DNA of 64,000 nucleotides from Rhodobacteraceae bacterium DSL-40 (GTDB lineage Bacteria > Pseudomonadota > Alphaproteobacteria > Rhodobacterales > Rhodobacteraceae), in contig QKPN01000009.1 of the NCBI GenBank assembly GCA_003258405.1, forward strand, positions 158,689 through 222,688, read 5' to 3'. Positions 1-7,367 of this stretch are shown piece by piece. The notes under the pieces were generated by a model. The model was not told where the DNA came from, did not search any database, and worked only from the letters and a program-made list of their open reading frames with translations. Position numbers and translations under genes: made by a program. Numbering within the stretch: the first letter of the stretch is position 1; each line of letters starts with the position of its first letter.

Positions 1-115
1 CGCCATCGAGATCCCACATCACCATGAACTGCTCGCCCGGCACCCGTCCCTGCGGCTGGGCTCCGGCGATCGAGGCCGCAAGGCAGGCGGCCAGCGTGAA
101 GACTGCGGTTTTCAT
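1..115 (-). CDS. Exported EF-hand-like protein, N-terminal part only
   Basis: The first 38 codons of a minus-strand gene run off the left edge of the window. The ATG at 115 follows an AAGGA-like ribosome binding site. The start has a typical signal peptide: Lys at position 2, a hydrophobic Ala/Leu-rich core, and a probable cleavage after the AGA near residue 19. The last visible residues, MWDLDG, look like the start of a Ca2+-binding EF-hand loop (D-x-D-G), as in small exported EF-hand proteins of Rhodobacteraceae. A TATATA box near 185-190 could be its -10 element. The EF-hand call is inference from six residues; export is better supported. Confidence 0.5.
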   Translation of the reverse strand, partial: MKTAVFTLAACLAASIAGAQPQGRVPGEQFMVMWDLDG

Positions 116-285
116 CGTTTCATCCTTTTCCCCGTGCCCGTTCTGCAGGTGACACGGCGCAGCCGCCGCATTCCGTCGCGGGGCTATATACATCGCCCGG
201 CGCCGCCGCCAATGGCCTCCGCTGCCGGCGCGGTCCCGTCCGGGCAACTCGGGGCTGGCAGCGGCCGGGCCGGAGCATTAGATAG

Positions 286-642
<357 letters not shown>

Positions 643-680
643 CCTCGGGCTGCCCGCGCCGGGGCGTCCGAGTCGAATGC

Positions 681-1316
681 CTACCAGCGCAGGTAGCGCC
701 GCCCGGCGAGCGCACCGAGGCCGGTGACGAGCAGGATGCCGACGCAGTACCAGACCGCGAAGAAGAGCGGCGCATCCTCGTCGCAGAAGAACGCATAGGC
801 CGCCGCGGCCGCCCCCCCGCTCATCAGCCCCAGCACGGCGCCGCAAAGCCCGGGCCGGGTCGGCGCGCCGCTCCGGAGCGCCCAGAACGCCGCAACCGTG
901 ATCGGTGCGGCGATGAGCGGGATCATCGTGAGGCAGACGGGCAGGCTGTGCCCGATCAGCGTCGTCATCCAGAGGTTGGAAGGAAGCCTCACGAGCTCCG
1001 CCACCACCGCCGCGGTCAGGACGACGGGCACCGCGAGAAGAAGCCAGGGCCAAGCCCCTGGCCCTTCACCCGGCCGGCTCAGGCGCAGCGCGAGCCCGAG
1101 CCCGCCAACGGCGAGCACGACCGGGAAGATCTGTTTCAGCATCATCATGGCCTGGCCTGCCGCGGTGGCGAAATCAGGCCGGATGCCCGCCACGGCGAGA
1201 TAGGTTCCACCGAAGACCAGTGTCGTGAGCACAAGCGCCAGGGGAAGACGCCGCTCGGGCCCGGGGCTCCGGTGCAGGTCCGCCGATATGGCCTGGATGA
1301 GATCTTCGGTCTTCAT
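681..1316 (-). CDS. NrsF (DUF1109) family membrane anti-sigma factor
   Basis: A 211-residue inner-membrane protein with a short cytoplasmic N-terminus and about six hydrophobic helices (roughly residues 24-45, 58-80, 90-112, 118-145, 155-175 and 187-206). Length, topology and its position directly after an ECF sigma gene match the NrsF/DUF1109 family, which holds SigF-type ECF factors at the membrane and releases them under oxidative or heavy-metal stress. Its ATG overlaps the stop of the sigma gene by four bases (1313-1316), so the two are translationally coupled. Family knowledge points to Cys as the sensing residue; Cys is seen in SLPVCLT, LCGA, FFCDED and WYCVG. Function is inferred from family and context. 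Confidence 0.8.
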   Translation of the reverse strand: MKTEDLIQAISADLHRSPGPERRLPLALVLTTLVFGGTYLAVAGIRPDFATAAGQAMMMLKQIFPVVLAVGGLGLALRLSRPGEGPGAWPWLLLAVPVVLTAAVVAELVRLPSNLWMTTLIGHSLPVCLTMIPLIAAPITVAAFWALRSGAPTRPGLCGAVLGLMSGGAAAAAYAFFCDEDAPLFFAVWYCVGILLVTGLGALAGRRYLRW

Positions 1317-1861
1317 TCAATCATACTCTCGCGCAGCGCCGCGAGGCGCTTCAGCCCGCGGTGGAGTGCCACACGCACCGCGGTTTCGGTCATGGAGTGG
1401 TCCTCGGCGACCTGCGCCACACTCGCACCCTCGATCCCGATCGCCCGCACGATCCTGGCCGAGCGCGGGTCGAGCTGAGAGATCACCCTGTCGACATCGG
1501 CCATCAGAGTCGGATCGGTGCCGTCCTCGGCCGGGATCACATCGGCGAAATCTTCGATCGGCACATGCACCCGGTGGCCGCGCGCCCGGAAGGCGTCGAT
1601 CACCTTGTAGCGCACGATTGCATAAAGCCAGGGCCGCACGGGAAGATCCTCACGCCAGGTGTGGCGCTTCTGGTGAATGGCGAGCAGGGTCTCCTGCACA
1701 ATGTCCTCGCAGATATCCGTTCCCAGACCCGATCCCCGCGCACGCGCGATCCCCCGCATCAGCGGCGTGATCGACTTGAGAAAGGCAGCGTAGGCCCGCC
1801 GGTCCCCCCGGTTTGCCGCCCGGAGCAGGTCCTCGAGCGTCGGCGCGTTCGCCGGATCCAT
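1313..1861 (-). CDS. ECF sigma factor, SigF/ECF16-like
   Basis: A 182-residue RNA polymerase sigma-70 factor of the extracytoplasmic-function class, with only regions 2 and 4. Region 2 spans about residues 20-90: the DICEDIVQETLLAIH core-binding segment, then RPWLYAIVRYKVIDAFR. Region 4 covers about 125-178, with a helix-turn-helix around SVAQVAEDHSMTETAVRVALHRGLKRL. It is encoded directly before its NrsF-type anti-sigma partner and overlaps it, the usual arrangement for a sigma released by a membrane sensor. The ATG at 1861 has a GGGAGG site 4-5 bases upstream. An ECF-like promoter lies only about ten bases before the start codon, suggesting autoregulation. The inducing signal is not visible. 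Confidence 0.87.
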   Translation of the reverse strand: MDPANAPTLEDLLRAANRGDRRAYAAFLKSITPLMRGIARARGSGLGTDICEDIVQETLLAIHQKRHTWREDLPVRPWLYAIVRYKVIDAFRARGHRVHVPIEDFADVIPAEDGTDPTLMADVDRVISQLDPRSARIVRAIGIEGASVAQVAEDHSMTETAVRVALHRGLKRLAALRESMIE

Positions 1862-1870
1862 CTACCCTCC

Positions 1871-1899
1871 CATACGTGCGTCGGGGACGATCTGTTACA
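1871..1899 (-). promoter_or_regulatory. Candidate ECF-type promoter for the sigma/NrsF operon
   Basis: On the minus strand, TGTAAC (1899-1894) and CGTATG (1876-1871) are separated by 17 bases. An AAC-containing -35 and a CGT-containing -10 are typical of ECF promoters. A transcript from here would begin about 3-5 bases before the ATG at 1861, so it would be almost leaderless, although a GGGAGG sits at 1864-1870. It may be a real autoregulatory promoter or a chance match. Confidence 0.4.
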
Positions 1900-2083
1900 A
1901 GGGCCGGGGCGGCGTGTGCGGAAATCCGCCGCAGCGCGACGGGCTCACGCTAGCAGGAAACCCGTTGAGGTCCAGTCACCTTGAGCGCCCGCCTTAATCA
2001 CGATCCGGAAGGCGGGGATGACTGGCCGCGGTTTTCGCGGCAGGATGCTCTCCGGGTAATGCAAGGTGGGGAGGCGCGGCGCA

Positions 2084-2950
2084 GTGCGTCCGCCTGACAA
2101 GATGGCTGAATTTCGCGATACGCTCATGGACCGCATCGGCAGGCACCTTGCCGCTCGTTTGCAGGAATCGTCCCCCGGCTTTCGGCCCTATACCCAGGCC
2201 AATACCGCGGCCTTGCGGCGGGTGCTCGAGCCCGGCGACGTGCTGCTTGTCGAGGGGCACGCAAGGGTCTCGATCGCGATCAAGTATCTCACCCAGTCGA
2301 CCTGGTCCCACGCCGCCCTCTACGTCGGCAACGCGCTCGGCCAGGTCACGGCCTCCGGCGAGCCCCTCAGCCTCATCGAGGTCAATGTCGGCGATGGCTG
2401 CATTGCCGTGCCGCTTTCGAAATATGAATGCTTCAATACCCGGATCTGCCGGGCGAAGAGCCTCACGACCGAGGACCGGGCCCGGATCGTCGATTTCATG
2501 ATCTCGAGTCTCGGGCTGCGCTATGACATGAAGAACATCTGGGACATGCTGCGCTTCTTCCTGCCGACGCCGCCCGTGCCGGTGCGCTGGCGCCGCCGGA
2601 TGCTCTCGTTCGGTTCCGGCGATCCGACGCGCGCGATCTGTTCCTCGCTGATCGCCGAGGCCTTTGCCAAGGTCCGCTACCCGATTCTGCCGCGGATCAC
2701 ACGGGAATTTCGCGCCGACCGCCGGCTGCGCTCCCAGCGTCGTGAGATCCTGCATATCCGGCACCACTCGCTCTACGCGCCGCGCGATTTCGACCTCTCA
2801 CCCTATTTCGAAATCATCAAGCCGACGCTTGTGGGAGGTTTCGATCACCGGGCGCTCGTCTGGGGCGAGCAGCCGCGGGAGGAGCCCGAGCTTCGCCAGG
2901 CTGCGGGGGCCGAGGTGATGATGCCACCGCGGCGACGGTGGTCTTCCTGA
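2084..2950 (+). CDS. YiiX/YebB-like permuted papain-fold hydrolase (C92 type)
   Basis: A soluble protein of about 288 residues resembling the circularly permuted NlpC/P60-like (YaeF/YiiX, peptidase C92) hydrolases. Three conserved blocks are visible in permuted order: GDVLLVEGH near residue 52; TWSHAALYVG with the probable catalytic His at about 76; and AICSSLIAEAF with the probable nucleophile Cys at about 186. These enzymes are predicted amidases or acyl hydrolases acting on lipid- or peptide-linked amides; the substrate is unknown. No signal peptide is seen. The GTG at 2084 is chosen because GGGGAGG lies nine bases upstream; ATG 2102 and GTG 2066 are in-frame alternatives. The gene diverges from the ECF sigma gene and is followed by nadK. 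Confidence 0.7.
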   Translation: MRPPDKMAEFRDTLMDRIGRHLAARLQESSPGFRPYTQANTAALRRVLEPGDVLLVEGHARVSIAIKYLTQSTWSHAALYVGNALGQVTASGEPLSLIEVNVGDGCIAVPLSKYECFNTRICRAKSLTTEDRARIVDFMISSLGLRYDMKNIWDMLRFFLPTPPVPVRWRRRMLSFGSGDPTRAICSSLIAEAFAKVRYPILPRITREFRADRRLRSQRREILHIRHHSLYAPRDFDLSPYFEIIKPTLVGGFDHRALVWGEQPREEPELRQAAGAEVMMPPRRRWSS

Positions 2951-2971
2951 GCAACGAAGGCCGGTGACGGC

Positions 2972-3003
2972 GCCGGGCAAGGCCGGGCTTGAGTTTGCCC
3001 GGC
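2972..3003 (+). other. Intergenic hairpin before nadK
   Basis: A perfect 9-bp stem (GCCGGGCAA, 2972-2980, with TTGCCCGGC, 2995-3003) and a 14-base loop lies between the C92-type gene and nadK. No T run follows, so it is a weak terminator candidate or a processing/stability stem. Confidence 0.35.
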
Positions 3004-3049
3004 CGGCGCGCAAGAGTGGCCGCGCTTTGTCAGAAGGGCGGGACGGGCC

Positions 3050-3814
3050 TTGGATTCCAGAAAGATCCACTTTCTTGCGAGTGACGGCGTACTCGCGCGC
3101 GAGGCGCTCACACGGCTCATCGCCCGCTACGGCCAGCGGCCCGCGGCGGGGGCGGACGTGATCGTCGCGCTGGGTGGCGACGGGCTCATGCTTGCAACCC
3201 TTCAGTCGGCGGAGGCGCGTGGTTTGCCGGTTTATGGCATGAACCGCGGTACGGTCGGCTTCCTCATGAACAACTACTCCGAGGAGCAACTCGACGAGCG
3301 GCTCGCCTCGGCCGAGGAGACGGTGATCCATCCGCTCCGGATGCGGGCCGAACGCGCGGACGGCGAGGTGGTGGAAGCGCTCGCGATCAACGAGGTTTCG
3401 ATCCTGCGCGCGGGGCCGCAGGCCGCGAAGCTCCGCATCCTCATCGACGGCCGGGAACGCATGGCGGAGCTCGTCTGCGACGGCGCGCTGGTTTCGACCC
3501 CGGCGGGCTCCACGGCCTATAACTACTCCGCCCATGGCCCGATCCTGCCGATCAAGGCCGAGGTGCTTGCCCTGACGCCCATGGCCGCCTTCCGCCCCCG
3601 GCGCTGGCGCGGTGCGATCCTGCCCAAGGAGGCGCGTGTGACCTTCGAAGTGCACGAGCCGGAGAAACGCCCGGTTTCGGCGGCGGCGGACAGTTTCGAG
3701 GTGCGAGACTGCGAGCGGATCGAGATCGAGAGCGTCGCCGACATCGAACACCGCATCCTCTTCGACCACGGCCACGGTCTCGAGGAGCGCCTGATCCGCG
3801 AGCAGTTTGCCTGA
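3050..3814 (+). CDS. nadK: NAD kinase
   Basis: ATP-dependent NAD kinase makes NADP+ from NAD+ in the cytoplasm. The 254-residue length is usual for the alphaproteobacterial form. The GGDG phosphate-binding motif is at about residues 42-45, the conserved NE lies in AINEVSIL near 120, and the NAD-binding [19 protein letters not shown] block is at about 150-168. The start is TTG at 3050, after a G-rich stretch; the first residues (IHFLASDG) match where the family normally begins, while a later GTG at 3083 would remove the first beta strand. The downstream gap contains an ECF41-type promoter. Confidence 0.92.
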   Translation: MDSRKIHFLASDGVLAREALTRLIARYGQRPAAGADVIVALGGDGLMLATLQSAEARGLPVYGMNRGTVGFLMNNYSEEQLDERLASAEETVIHPLRMRAERADGEVVEALAINEVSILRAGPQAAKLRILIDGRERMAELVCDGALVSTPAGSTAYNYSAHGPILPIKAEVLALTPMAAFRPRRWRGAILPKEARVTFEVHEPEKRPVSAAADSFEVRDCERIEIESVADIEHRILFDHGHGLEERLIREQFA

Positions 3815-3858
3815 CGCGGCAGCATACCGGGCCAAGGCACCGAATTTTTCTCGCAGCC

Positions 3859-3885
3859 TGTCACGGATCGCCGGTCTGCATCGTC
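3859..3885 (+). promoter_or_regulatory. ECF41-type promoter upstream of the CMD/sigma operon
   Basis: TGTCACG (3859-3865) is followed after exactly 16 bases by CGTC (3882-3885). The published ECF41 consensus is TGTCACA, a 16-base spacer, then CGTC, and such promoters precede the CMD-type gene next to the sigma gene. Only the seventh base of the -35 differs. The position, 35 bases before the ATG at 3920, fits autoregulation by the ECF41 factor encoded two genes on. Confidence 0.75.
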
Positions 3886-3919
3886 ATGAGGTAGACGACA
3901 CAGAAAACAGGACCATGAC

Positions 3920-4387
3920 ATGTCTTCTTCTTCCCGGCTGAACTACCGCGAAGCAGCCCCCGAGGCGATGAGACCCATGCTGGCGCTCGAGGAGAGCTTC
4001 GCCCATAGCATGATCCCTCTGGCGCTCCGCGAGCTCGTGAAGCTGCGGGCCTCGCAGATCAATGGCTGTGCCTATTGCCTCGACATGCACGCTCCCGCCG
4101 CCCGGCGGGCAGGCATCTCGACGCAGAAGCTCGACGTGCTGCCCGCCTGGCGGGAAAGCCCGGCATTCGATGCCCGTGAACGCGCCGCGCTTGGCTGGTG
4201 CGAGGCCCTGACCCGGATCGAGGCAAGCGGTGCGCCGGATGCGGAATATGCTGCACTCGAAGACGCCTTTAACGCGCGCGAATGCGTCGAGCTCACGCTC
4301 GTCATAACCACGATCAATGCCTGGAACCGTATCGCCGTCGGCTTCCGGAGCGTCCACCCGTTGCGCGAGCCGGTGGATGCCGCATAA
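3920..4387 (+). CDS. AhpD-like / carboxymuconolactone decarboxylase family protein
   Basis: A 155-residue all-helical protein of the CMD/AhpD fold. The redox signature C-x2-C-x3-H is visible as CAYCLDMH (Cys50, Cys53, His57), preceded by the family segment ELVKLRASQINGC. Members of this type act as alkylhydroperoxidase-like thiol peroxidases or are of unknown activity. The gene lies directly before, and overlaps by 11 bases, an ECF41 sigma gene. This is the classic ECF41 arrangement, in which the CMD-type gene is the sigma factor's main target. The ATG at 3920 follows a purine-rich AGGACCATGAC stretch. Its physiological substrate is unknown. Confidence 0.87.
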   Translation: MSSSSRLNYREAAPEAMRPMLALEESFAHSMIPLALRELVKLRASQINGCAYCLDMHAPAARRAGISTQKLDVLPAWRESPAFDARERAALGWCEALTRIEASGAPDAEYAALEDAFNARECVELTLVITTINAWNRIAVGFRSVHPLREPVDAA

Positions 4388-5282
4388 GACGCATCTCGCG
4401 CTCTTTGAGACCGAGCGGCGGCGGCTGATGGGGCTTGCCTACCGCATGACCGGCTCGATTGCCGAAAGCGAGGATCTGGTGCAGCAGGCTTGGCTCCGCT
4501 GGGCGCGTCAAGATGTCGGCCAGATCGTCTCGCCGAGATCCTGGCTGAGCGCCACGGTCACGCGGCTTTGCCTCGATCATCTGCGCTCGGCGCGGGTCCG
4601 GCGCGAGCAATATGTCGGCGCCTGGCTGCCCGAGCCGCTGGTCACGGGCTGTTCCGAGGATGGTGAAGCGACCTGGATTCTCGAAGAGGAGGTCTCGGTC
4701 GCGCTGCTTCTCGTGCTGGACCGGCTTTCGCCCGAGATGCGGGCCGCCTTCATTCTGCGCGACGCCTTCGACTTCGGCTTCGATGAGATTGGCGCTGTCA
4801 TCGACCGCGCGCCGGCGGCGTGCCGCCAGCTGGTTTCGCGGGCCCGGCGCCGGATCGCGGGCGCGGATCCCATTCCGGAAACCGAGCCTGAAGCCGCGGA
4901 AGAGCTGGTGCGGGCCTTCTGGCGCGCGAGCCGCGATGGAGACATGGCCGCCCTGCTCGATCTCTTCGCCGCCGATGTCGAGGTCCGGACCGATGGCGGC
5001 GGGCGGGTGCCTGCTGCGCTCAACGTAATCCGCGGAGCGCGCCGCGCCGCGGCGCTTTTCGCGGGCCTTGCTCGCAAGCGGGGCGGCAGCGCACCGCCGT
5101 GCCCACCGCTTTCGCGCATCAACGGCACGCCCGGTTTCGTGAGCCTCGAGGTTGGCGGCGTACTCCAGACCACAGCGCTCGGACTTCGCGATGGCCGGAT
5201 TATCGCCGTCTGGATTGTCCGCAATCCGGAAAAACTCCGTCACATCGCGCCGCAGGGGTCGGCTGCGGCAGGGCAAGGTTGA
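4377..5282 (+). CDS. ECF41-family sigma factor with SnoaL-like C-terminal domain
   Basis: A sigma-70 factor of 301 residues (SigJ/ECF41 group). Region 2 covers about residues 8-75 (ETERRRLMGLAYRMTGSIAE, then DLVQQAWLRW) and region 4 about 110-165 (SPEMRAAFILRDAFDFGFDE). A C-terminal SnoaL/NTF2-like domain of about 120 residues replaces a separate anti-sigma protein. Two ECF41 hallmarks are seen in it: the DGGGRV segment and NPEKL near the C-terminus. In characterised ECF41 factors this extension controls activity in cis. The ATG at 4377 (MPHKTHLALFETERRRL) gives family length and overlaps the CMD gene, implying coupling. The ECF41 promoter at 3859-3885 probably drives both genes. Confidence 0.9.
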   Translation: MPHKTHLALFETERRRLMGLAYRMTGSIAESEDLVQQAWLRWARQDVGQIVSPRSWLSATVTRLCLDHLRSARVRREQYVGAWLPEPLVTGCSEDGEATWILEEEVSVALLLVLDRLSPEMRAAFILRDAFDFGFDEIGAVIDRAPAACRQLVSRARRRIAGADPIPETEPEAAEELVRAFWRASRDGDMAALLDLFAADVEVRTDGGGRVPAALNVIRGARRAAALFAGLARKRGGSAPPCPPLSRINGTPGFVSLEVGGVLQTTALGLRDGRIIAVWIVRNPEKLRHIAPQGSAAAGQG

Positions 5283-5459
5283 CGGCGGCGGTCGTCGCCG
5301 GGGCCACGCCCCGCGCTTTCCGGGTTGCCAGATCGGCTGCGCTGCGGCAACTCTCCGGCTGAAACGGAGCGGCTTGCGGGATTCGTCCCGGCAGGAGAGT
5401 CGTTCTCACGCGAACCCCCGGGCGCATTTCCCGGCGGTTCTCCTCGCAGGGATCTTTCG

Positions 5460-6587
5460 ATGGTATCGCGGCGGAAGCAGTTGTGGTTCTGGGGTATCGG
5501 CCTCGTCATGTTCGTGGCGGTGCTCTGGACGCTCGGCAACACGCTGCTGCCCTTCGTGCTCGGCGCTGCCATTGCCTACTTTCTGGATCCGGTCGCAGAC
5601 CGGCTCGAACGCCTGGGCCTGAGCCGCGTCATTGCTACCGCGATCATCAGCATCGTTGCCGTGCTCGGTTTCGTGCTGACGACCCTTCTTGTCGTTCCGG
5701 CCCTCGTCGATCAGTTCCGTCAGGCGGCAGACGCGATACCGGGGTTTATCGACTCCCTTCAGGCGCTGATCGCCGAGCGGTTCCCGCGCTTCAGTTCCGA
5801 GGATCAGCTCCTGCGGCGGGCCCTGCAGAGCCTTGAGGGCAGCCTTGCCAATATCGGGCCGGAAGTGGTGAATTCGCTGCTGACCAGCTCGCTGGCGGTG
5901 GTCGACTTCATCATCCTGCTTGTGGTCGCGCCGGTGGTAGCCTTCTACCTGCTCCTCGACTGGGACCGAATGATCGCGCGCATCGACAGCTGGCTGCCGC
6001 GCCAGCATGCCGGCACCATCCGTGGGATCGCCACCGAAATCGACAGGGTGCTCGCGGGGTTCGTGCGCGGTCAGTTCACCGTCTGTATGATCCTCGGCAC
6101 CTTCTACGCGATCGGCCTCTCGCTCGTCGGGCTGCCCTTCGGCTTCCTTATCGGCATGCTCGCCGGCTTCCTTTCGTTCATCCCCTATGTCGGCTCTCTG
6201 ACCGGTGGGGTGCTCTCGATCGGTATCGCGCTCTTCTCCTTCTGGGGGGAGCCAGTCTGGATCTTCGCGACGGCCGCGATCTTCGGCTTCGGCCAGTTTG
6301 TCGAGGGCAATATCCTGTCGCCGAAGCTGATCGGCAAGTCGGTCGGGCTGCACCCGGTCATCCTCATCCTCGCCCTTTCGGTCTTCGGCAAGCTCTTCGG
6401 CTTTGCAGGCATGCTTGTTGCGGTTCCGGCGGCGGCGGCCCTCGGCGTCGTCGGTCGTTTTCTCGTCGAGCAGTATCTCGAAAGCCCGCTTTACAGCGGC
6501 GTGCCGCAGATTCCCGACCCCAACTCGGTCGGCCTTCTGCCGCCGGAGGAAATAGACGGTGGGATCGAACCGCCGGAGGCGACGTGA
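5460..6587 (+). CDS. AI-2E/PerM family inner-membrane transporter
   Basis: A 375-residue polytopic membrane protein of the AI-2E transporter (PerM, formerly DUF20) family. Hydrophobic segments are seen around residues 8-45 and 58-85, and a cluster at about 150-330. The family core is recognisable (GQFTVCMILGTFYAIGLSL, FIPYVGSLTGG, PKLIGKSVGLHPV). Members export small molecules or ions, and the substrate here cannot be told. ATG 5460 is preferred because the upstream in-frame extension is low-complexity and not membrane-like. The stop overlaps the GTG of hdaA (GTGA), so this gene and the replication regulator are probably co-transcribed. Confidence 0.85.
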   Translation: MVSRRKQLWFWGIGLVMFVAVLWTLGNTLLPFVLGAAIAYFLDPVADRLERLGLSRVIATAIISIVAVLGFVLTTLLVVPALVDQFRQAADAIPGFIDSLQALIAERFPRFSSEDQLLRRALQSLEGSLANIGPEVVNSLLTSSLAVVDFIILLVVAPVVAFYLLLDWDRMIARIDSWLPRQHAGTIRGIATEIDRVLAGFVRGQFTVCMILGTFYAIGLSLVGLPFGFLIGMLAGFLSFIPYVGSLTGGVLSIGIALFSFWGEPVWIFATAAIFGFGQFVEGNILSPKLIGKSVGLHPVILILALSVFGKLFGFAGMLVAVPAAAALGVVGRFLVEQYLESPLYSGVPQIPDPNSVGLLPPEEIDGGIEPPEAT

Positions 6588-7282
6588 GGCTCGTGCGCGC
6601 GCGCCAGCTTGTTCTCGACCTGCCCGCCCGTCCGGCCCTCGGACGGGCGGATTTCTACGTGTCGCCCGCGAATGCGCTGGCACTTGCCCAGGTCGATGCC
6701 TGGCCGGGCTGGCCCGACGGGCGCATTGCTGTGATCGGTCCGGAAGGCGCGGGCAAGACCCATCTCGTCCATGTCTGGGCCGCTCGTACCGGCGCACGGA
6801 TTATTGCGTCCGCCGATCTCGCCGGGCTCGACGTGGCGGACGTGCCGGCCATTGCGGCCCTCGCCGTTGAGGATGCTGACGCCTTGCCCGACCTGCCGGA
6901 CGGGCGGCGGGGCGAGGAGGCCCTTTTCCACCTCTGCAACCGTCTTCGCGCGGGCGGCGGCAGCCTCATGGTCACGGGCCGCGAGCCGCCCGCGCGCTGG
7001 GGGCTCAAGCTGCCCGATCTCGCGAGCCGCCTTGGCACCGCAGGTGTCGCGCGGCTTGAGGCGCCAGACGATGATCTGCTCTCGGCGGTGCTCGTAAAGC
7101 TCTTCGCCGACCGTCAGGTCGATGTTTCCCCCGAGATCATCGCTTATCTCCTGCCGCGGATGGAGCGCTCCTTCGCCGGTGCCGAGCGTCTCGTTGCCGC
7201 GCTCGATCGCGCCGCGCTGTCGCAGAAGCGTGCGATCACGCTGCGGCTCGCCGCGGAGGTTCTGCGGCAGGGCGGGCGCTGA
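6584..7282 (+). CDS. hdaA: HdaA, DnaA-related regulator of replication initiation
   Basis: A 232-residue AAA+ protein resembling DnaA domain III without the DNA-binding domain. With the beta clamp it stimulates hydrolysis of DnaA-bound ATP and so limits re-initiation. The N-terminal RQLVLDLP segment is a clamp-binding motif of the QL-x-L/F type. The P-loop is GPEGAGKTHL near residues 52-61, followed by a degenerate Walker B-like VEDADAL. The sensor/lid region is around 170-225 (FAGAERLVAALDRAAL). The start is GTG overlapping the transporter stop. The gene order transporter - hdaA - ppk - ppx puts replication control beside polyphosphate metabolism, an arrangement I believe recurs in related genera. 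Confidence 0.87.
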   Translation: MRLVRARQLVLDLPARPALGRADFYVSPANALALAQVDAWPGWPDGRIAVIGPEGAGKTHLVHVWAARTGARIIASADLAGLDVADVPAIAALAVEDADALPDLPDGRRGEEALFHLCNRLRAGGGSLMVTGREPPARWGLKLPDLASRLGTAGVARLEAPDDDLLSAVLVKLFADRQVDVSPEIIAYLLPRMERSFAGAERLVAALDRAALSQKRAITLRLAAEVLRQGGR

Positions 7283-7367
7283 TACTTTCGGATCGGAAGA
7301 ATGTGCTTTAGATTTGCCTGGTGCCGTGCCAAACGCGGCCAACAGGCGAATGCGAGGAGACGACGAA

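Noticed and set aside
643..680. Hairpin CTCGG...CCGAG between the ferredoxin gene and the NrsF gene as a terminator.
   Set aside because: The stem is only five base pairs plus a weak inner stem, with no T run. Too weak to call.
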